Part shown: positions 60,015 through 64,000 of the stretch, in pieces | How positions within the stretch are numbered: the stretch's first letter is position 1 | Layout: each line of letters opens with the position of its first letter | Assembly (NCBI RefSeq): GCF_030409505.1 | Contig: NZ_JAUFPZ010000002.1 | Coordinates: forward strand, 248,001 to 312,000 | Source: Zunongwangia endophytica | GTDB lineage: Bacteria > Bacteroidota > Bacteroidia > Flavobacteriales > Flavobacteriaceae | Reading direction: 5' to 3' | DNA: 64,000 bases | Notes under the pieces: model-generated | What the model was told of the DNA's origin: nothing | Database searches by the model: none | Seen by the model: the letters and a program-made list of their open reading frames with translations, nothing else | Position numbers and translations under genes: made by a program

Positions 60015-62567
60015 TTATCCACATTTGGAAGAACCACAATCTTTACAGGTTAGGCAGCCTTCCTGATAGATGAGATTCGAAGAATTACAATTGCTACATT
60101 TTTCTTTTTTCGCAACGGTACCATCTTCGATAAAGCGCTTTAATGCTCTAGCGACTCCGTTTTTCCAGGTATTAATAGATTCTGTGTCTAATTGCAGACT
60201 ATTCACAAGATTTACAACATTGTCGATCGCCATACCATGTCTAAGCGTACTTGAGATAAGTTTCGCGTAATTCCAGAATTCCGGATTAAACTTATGTGAT
60301 AATCCTTCTATAGTTGTTTTATAACCTCTTTTATTTTTATACTGAAAGTCGTAACGGGAAGAACCATCATCATTTCGGTTTTTAATGATCAATCCTTCAT
60401 TAACCCAACGCGGAATAAGAATACCATCTTCATCATCTGAAAATCCGGTAAAAATTTCATAAGGTCTACCATCAATTAAACCAATAAAGGCAATCCATTT
60501 GTCTTTATTATTCTGAAAACGTACCACGTCAGCTTCTAAAACCTGTGGGCGTTTAGTAGGGAATATGCCTTCAGCATCATTCTTTTCTTCCTTTTTCTCT
60601 TCATTCGAAATTAATACTCCAGAGCGGGAGCCATCACGATAGACGGTAACTCCTTTACATCCCGCTTCCCATGCTTCTAAATAAAGTTTACCTACAAGCT
60701 CTTCGCTCACATCATTTGGTAAATTGATCGTAACACTAATTGAATGGTCTACCCATTTTTGTACAGCTCCCTGCATTCTTACTTTACTTAACCAATCTAC
60801 ATCGTTACTGGTAGCCTGGTAGTAGGGAGAAGCTTTTACCAATTCGTCTAACTCGGCATTGGTATAATTTCTATCTATATCGTGGTCATTTATCTTCATC
60901 CATTCTTTGAAACGATGGTGGAAGACCACATATTCTTCCCAGCTATCGCCAACTTCATCTACAAAATCAACGCGAGAATCCTTATCATTAGGATTTACTT
61001 TTCTACGACGTTTGTAAACTGGCAAGAAAACAGGTTCTATTCCCGATGTTGTTTGCGTCATTAAACTAGTAGTACCAGTTGGTGCAATAGTTAGTAATGC
61101 GATATTTCTACGGCCATGCTCTAACATGTCGTAATATAATTTTTCATCAGCTTCTTTTAATCGAAGGATAAATGGATTTTCTTTTTCTCTTTCAGAATCG
61201 AAAATAGTAAAAGCACCTCTTTCTTTTGCAGTATCTACGGAAGCACGATAAGCAGCTAGTGCGATATTTTTATGAATTTCGGTTGAAAAAGCTACGCCTT
61301 CTTCACTTCCATATCTTATTCCTAAACCGGCAAGCATATCACCTTCAGCAGTGATTCCAATTCCTGTTCTACGACCTTCCTGTGCTTTTTTCTTGATGTT
61401 TAACCAAAGATTTCGCTCTACTCCCTTAACCTCTTCGCTTTCAGGATCGGCTTCAATTTTATCAAGAATAGCGTCGATTTTTTCTAATTCAAGATCAATA
61501 ATATCGTCCATTATACGCTGAGCTGCGCTAATATGCTTTTTGAAAAGCTCATAGTTGAATTTTGCCTTCTTTGTAAAAGGATCATCAACGTAAGAAAATA
61601 AATTGATGGCTAACAAGCGGCAAGAATCGTAAGGACAAAGCGGAATTTCACCACAAGGATTTGTCGAAACGGTTTTATAACCTAGATCGGCATAACAATC
61701 GGGTACCGATTCGTTAATTACGGTGTCCCAGAATAAAATCCCCGGTTCAGCCGATTTCCAGGCATTATGAACAATTTTTTTCCAAAGTTTTTCTGCTTCA
61801 ATTTCTTTACTGAATTTAGGCGCTTCACTGAAAACCGGATATTTTTGCGTATAAGCTGTTTGATTTTTTACAGCTTTCATAAATTCGTCATCAATTCTCA
61901 CAGAAACATTTGCGCCGGTAACTTTACCTTGTTCCATTTTGGCATCGATAAAATCTTCTGAATCGGGATGATTAATCGATACAGAAAGCATTAAAGCACC
62001 ACGGCGACCATCTTGCGCTACTTCTCTTGTAGAGTTAGAATAGCGCTCCATAAAAGGAACAATACCTGTTGATGTTAACGCTGAATTTTTTACCGGTGAA
62101 CTTTTTGGTCGAATATGGGATAAATCGTGTCCCACACCGCCACGACGTTTCATAAGTTGCACCTGTTCCTGGTCTATTTTCATGATTCCGCCATAAGAAT
62201 CTGAGCTTCCATCATTGCCAATAACAAAACAGTTTGATAGCGATGCAATTTGATGAGGATTTCCAATCCCGGCCATCGGGCTACCTTGTGGAACGATATA
62301 TTTAAAATCTTTTATAAGATCGAAAACTTCATCTTCAGACATCGAATTTGGATAGCGTTGCTCTACTCTTGCAATTTCTTTTGCAATTCTGCGATGCATA
62401 TCATTAGGGGTAAGCTCATAAATATGACCATCAGAATCTTTTAGTGCATACTTATTTACCCAAACACGAGCAGCAAGATCGTCTCCTTTAAAATATTCTA
62501 ATGAAGCTTTAAAAGCTTCATCCTGAGTGTATGTTTTTGCAGTCTTAGGAGTTGTTTCTACAGGCAT
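60015..62567 (-). CDS. nrdJ: class II (adenosylcobalamin-dependent) ribonucleotide reductase
   Basis: The enzyme makes deoxyribonucleotides without oxygen, using B12. Of 850 residues, the core has SLSNCFVIGNDGSSDSYGG near residue 110, QLMKRRGGVGHDLSHIRP near 138, the radical-site Cys in VSTNPCGEIPLCPYDSCRLL near 308 and TTSLMTQTTSGIEPVFLPVY near 495. The C-terminus has an extension (about residues 680-830, FIGLIDGRPYEIFTGF) and a zinc-like tail CSNCNSSNLIYQEGCLTC near 830. These features fit NrdJ of the large monomeric type. No cobalamin riboswitch was seen upstream and no NrdA/B gene is in the window. Confidence 0.93.
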   Translation of the reverse strand: MPVETTPKTAKTYTQDEAFKASLEYFKGDDLAARVWVNKYALKDSDGHIYELTPNDMHRRIAKEIARVEQRYPNSMSEDEVFDLIKDFKYIVPQGSPMAGIGNPHQIASLSNCFVIGNDGSSDSYGGIMKIDQEQVQLMKRRGGVGHDLSHIRPKSSPVKNSALTSTGIVPFMERYSNSTREVAQDGRRGALMLSVSINHPDSEDFIDAKMEQGKVTGANVSVRIDDEFMKAVKNQTAYTQKYPVFSEAPKFSKEIEAEKLWKKIVHNAWKSAEPGILFWDTVINESVPDCYADLGYKTVSTNPCGEIPLCPYDSCRLLAINLFSYVDDPFTKKAKFNYELFKKHISAAQRIMDDIIDLELEKIDAILDKIEADPESEEVKGVERNLWLNIKKKAQEGRRTGIGITAEGDMLAGLGIRYGSEEGVAFSTEIHKNIALAAYRASVDTAKERGAFTIFDSEREKENPFILRLKEADEKLYYDMLEHGRRNIALLTIAPTGTTSLMTQTTSGIEPVFLPVYKRRRKVNPNDKDSRVDFVDEVGDSWEEYVVFHHRFKEWMKINDHDIDRNYTNAELDELVKASPYYQATSNDVDWLSKVRMQGAVQKWVDHSISVTINLPNDVSEELVGKLYLEAWEAGCKGVTVYRDGSRSGVLISNEEKKEEKNDAEGIFPTKRPQVLEADVVRFQNNKDKWIAFIGLIDGRPYEIFTGFSDDEDGILIPRWVNEGLIIKNRNDDGSSRYDFQYKNKRGYKTTIEGLSHKFNPEFWNYAKLISSTLRHGMAIDNVVNLVNSLQLDTESINTWKNGVARALKRFIEDGTVAKKEKCSNCNSSNLIYQEGCLTCKDCGSSKCG

Positions 62568-62935
62568 AAATCACGTCTTTTAAAAATTTGGAAGGTAATT
62601 TTTGGAAAGGTAAATGTAACTAAATATTTAAGAGTAATCTGGGGGTAGATTACGAAAGTTATCAATAGAAAGTTGTTAATAAATTGAAATTCAATAAATT
62701 AAAAATTTATCAACAGGCGATGGTTTACAAATAAGAAAAATATAATGGAATGAAAATTTGGCGGTTTTGATATTGCTGAATTTTAACAGCTTTAACTTCT
62801 GATGCGAAAAATGAATTTGAAATTTTTCATTCTTAAAAAGGAAGTATTTGTTTAGATAATTAAAAAGTTTATAGACTAAGAATAAAAAAGGGGATAATAT
62901 TTCTATTATTCCCTTTTTCAATAAATCCTGTTTTT
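62568..62935. other. spacer between alpha-amylase and nrdJ
   Basis: This 368-base AT-rich stretch holds the alpha-amylase terminator at 62885-62918 and the nrdJ promoter region near 62600-62630. A 76-codon minus-strand frame at 62691-62921 overlaps the terminator and has low-complexity Phe/Lys/Leu content, so I do not call it a gene. Confidence 0.5.
62885..62918 (-). terminator. alpha-amylase terminator
   Basis: AAAAAGGGGATAATA (62885-62899) pairs with TATTATTCCCTTTTT (62904-62918) including one G-T pair. On the minus strand it lies 17 bases after the stop and ends in a T-run. Confidence 0.9.
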
Positions 62936-64000
62936 TTATTCAGTTACAGACCAGATTGCATAGCCATTAGCAGGTGCCTCAATAGTCACTTCTCCATTTT
63001 CATCTGCCATTGGATAATAGGAAGAATTTTCTGAATAGTCCATCAAAATAGTACTATTCCAACTTGTAGTAATTGTTCTTCTTTTCGCATTTCCGGATGT
63101 ATTTATGTAAAGAATAAGCCCTGGATTATTACCATCGCCGTTTCTTTGCATAATATATTCATCGTTATCATTATATATAATATTTACCGATCCAGTAGCC
63201 AAACTATTATGAATACTTATCAATTTATTTAGCTGCTCTTGGAATTCCGGGTTTTCATAATCTAAATAGAAAATTGTAGGATACCCGGGATGAGTCATTA
63301 TAAAAGCATAAGCTTTAAGTTTATTTTCTGAAGCAATAATGTTGTCTTCATTATCATCTTTTTCGGTATCATGGTTTGCGGTAAAAGTAACCGCTTTTTC
63401 AGGATGTGTTTGCCAGACTTGATCATTAGTAAGCTCTGTAAGATCGTCATTGCGATCGAATGCCTGTTCCATAGTGTAAAAAGCAGCAAAATCGAATGCG
63501 CCGCTTCCGGTAGCATCAATGTGATTCCTGATAATTTCAGGATTACCATCCCAAAGTTCACTTACCGAAAATCCGCCAACTTCTTCTAACCAATCCTGAA
63601 TTACAAAATCTTCGAATCCAAGAACATAATCGAAACGCCATCCATCAAATCCCATCACGTTTTTATAGTATTTGGCAACAGAATTTTCATCTTTCCATAA
63701 CCAGTCTTGAACGCGTTCTCTATGATGATCTAAGTTTGTTTCTTGGTAAAATAAACTTGGCGGATCGTATTCGCTTACGCTATTAGGATAAAAATCTTCG
63801 TAATCTCTATTAAACATTCCTGAAGCATTGCCATGAGTTTCGTCGAAAAGCGTGTATGTATCTCTTTCACGATAAGGATTGTATTCCAAACCACCACCAG
63901 AATTATGATTTAAAACGATATCAGCGATTACTTCAATATTATTATCGTGAGCCACGCTTATCATACCTTCTAGCTCTTCACGAGTTCCAAATCGTGTAGG
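62936..64000 (-). CDS. GH13 alpha-amylase family protein (C-terminal part, partial)
   Basis: The frame is open through base 64000 (TRFGTREELEGMISVAHDNN at the window edge), so the start lies outside. The GH13 barrel motifs are VIADIVLNHNSGGG (region I), GWRFDYVLGFEDFV with the nucleophile Asp (region II), GFSVSELWDGNPEI with the acid/base Glu (region III) and VTFTANHDTEKDD with the third Asp (region IV). The C-terminal domain is a short beta-sheet ending in ANGYAIWSVTE. The pattern resembles plant- and archaeal-type alpha-amylases. It hydrolyses alpha-1,4-glucans such as starch or glycogen. Signal peptide and operon partners are beyond the window. Confidence 0.92.
   Translation of the reverse strand, partial: PTRFGTREELEGMISVAHDNNIEVIADIVLNHNSGGGLEYNPYRERDTYTLFDETHGNASGMFNRDYEDFYPNSVSEYDPPSLFYQETNLDHHRERVQDWLWKDENSVAKYYKNVMGFDGWRFDYVLGFEDFVIQDWLEEVGGFSVSELWDGNPEIIRNHIDATGSGAFDFAAFYTMEQAFDRNDDLTELTNDQVWQTHPEKAVTFTANHDTEKDDNEDNIIASENKLKAYAFIMTHPGYPTIFYLDYENPEFQEQLNKLISIHNSLATGSVNIIYNDNDEYIMQRNGDGNNPGLILYINTSGNAKRRTITTSWNSTILMDYSENSSYYPMADENGEVTIEAPANGYAIWSVTE

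Noticed and set aside
62691..62921. 76-codon minus-strand frame before nrdJ
   Set aside because: It overlaps the alpha-amylase terminator and is a low-complexity Phe/Lys/Leu translation of AT-rich DNA.
1..64000. tRNA, rRNA or insertion sequences
   Set aside because: Reading both strands I found no cloverleaf-like tRNA, no rRNA signature and no transposase; a tRNAscan-SE and ISfinder search would settle it.

Overview
The window is an AT-rich chromosomal segment of a Bacteroidota bacterium, most likely a marine member of the Flavobacteriaceae. The signs are carboxypeptidase-like regulatory domains on exported proteins, a TonB-dependent receptor, NhaC, DUF885 and CocE exported hydrolases, LytTR and LytS signalling, a serine-pathway SerB-SerA fusion, almost no Shine-Dalgarno sequences, and many copies of the Bacteroidota -7 promoter box TAnnTTTG. 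I recognised no rRNA, tRNA, CRISPR array, insertion sequence or prophage. Base composition and codon choice look even, so most of this is core genome.

Layout. 1-1.5 kb: end of an ABC exporter and a glycosyltransferase. 1.5-8.5 kb: a small conserved protein, a hemolysin III family membrane protein, a surface protein with a carboxypeptidase-like regulatory domain, and the SbcCD nuclease. 8.8-14.7 kb: the SerB-SerA fusion, an SDR oxidoreductase, a YkuD L,D-transpeptidase lipoprotein, an unrecognised exported protein with a Cys-Gly-Cys motif, and a Cof-type HAD phosphatase. 14.9-19.7 kb: siderophore-type TonB receptor with a PepSY membrane protein, a holin-like membrane protein and a SanA/YdcF protein. 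20.2-25.9 kb: a minus-strand run ftsK - lolA - lptF/G - ribB(A), combining chromosome segregation, envelope biogenesis and riboflavin synthesis. 26-29.4 kb: a thiol-redox block (peroxiredoxin, thioredoxin, small protein, Tpx) with diacylglycerol kinase and an alpha/beta hydrolase. 29.6-34.1 kb: NhaC antiporter, lipoamide dehydrogenase and an ectonucleotide pyrophosphatase-like enzyme. 34.4-39.4 kb: signalling, with a histidine kinase, a LytTR regulator, an ExbB-like membrane protein, a class C beta-lactamase-like hydrolase and a LytS-type kinase. 39.4-46.7 kb: a 35-residue basic protein, a DEAD-box helicase, a LacX-like epimerase, FMN reductase, PabB, zinc alcohol dehydrogenase and TilS. 47-50.6 kb: two exported hydrolases. 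50.7-56.7 kb: a galactose locus. 56.8-64 kb: a Tat-exported TIM-barrel protein, a sterol desaturase-like enzyme, a beta-rich unknown with a poly-Asp tract, B12-dependent ribonucleotide reductase and the end of a GH13 alpha-amylase.

The most coherent system is the galactose locus. It has a vSGLT-like sodium/galactose symporter, mutarotase (GalM), galactokinase (GalK), uridylyltransferase (GalT) and a Nudix-fold transcription factor whose catalytic Nudix glutamates are partly lost. A palindrome with 11-bp arms lies upstream of the symporter, and its 11-bp core GTAATTTTTAC recurs exactly between galK and the regulator. I infer that this is the operator of a local galactose regulon.

Most convergent gene pairs are separated by one strong bidirectional hairpin terminator. 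Several genes start at TTG or GTG, and some of these starts can be placed because promoter boxes or terminators exclude the alternatives.
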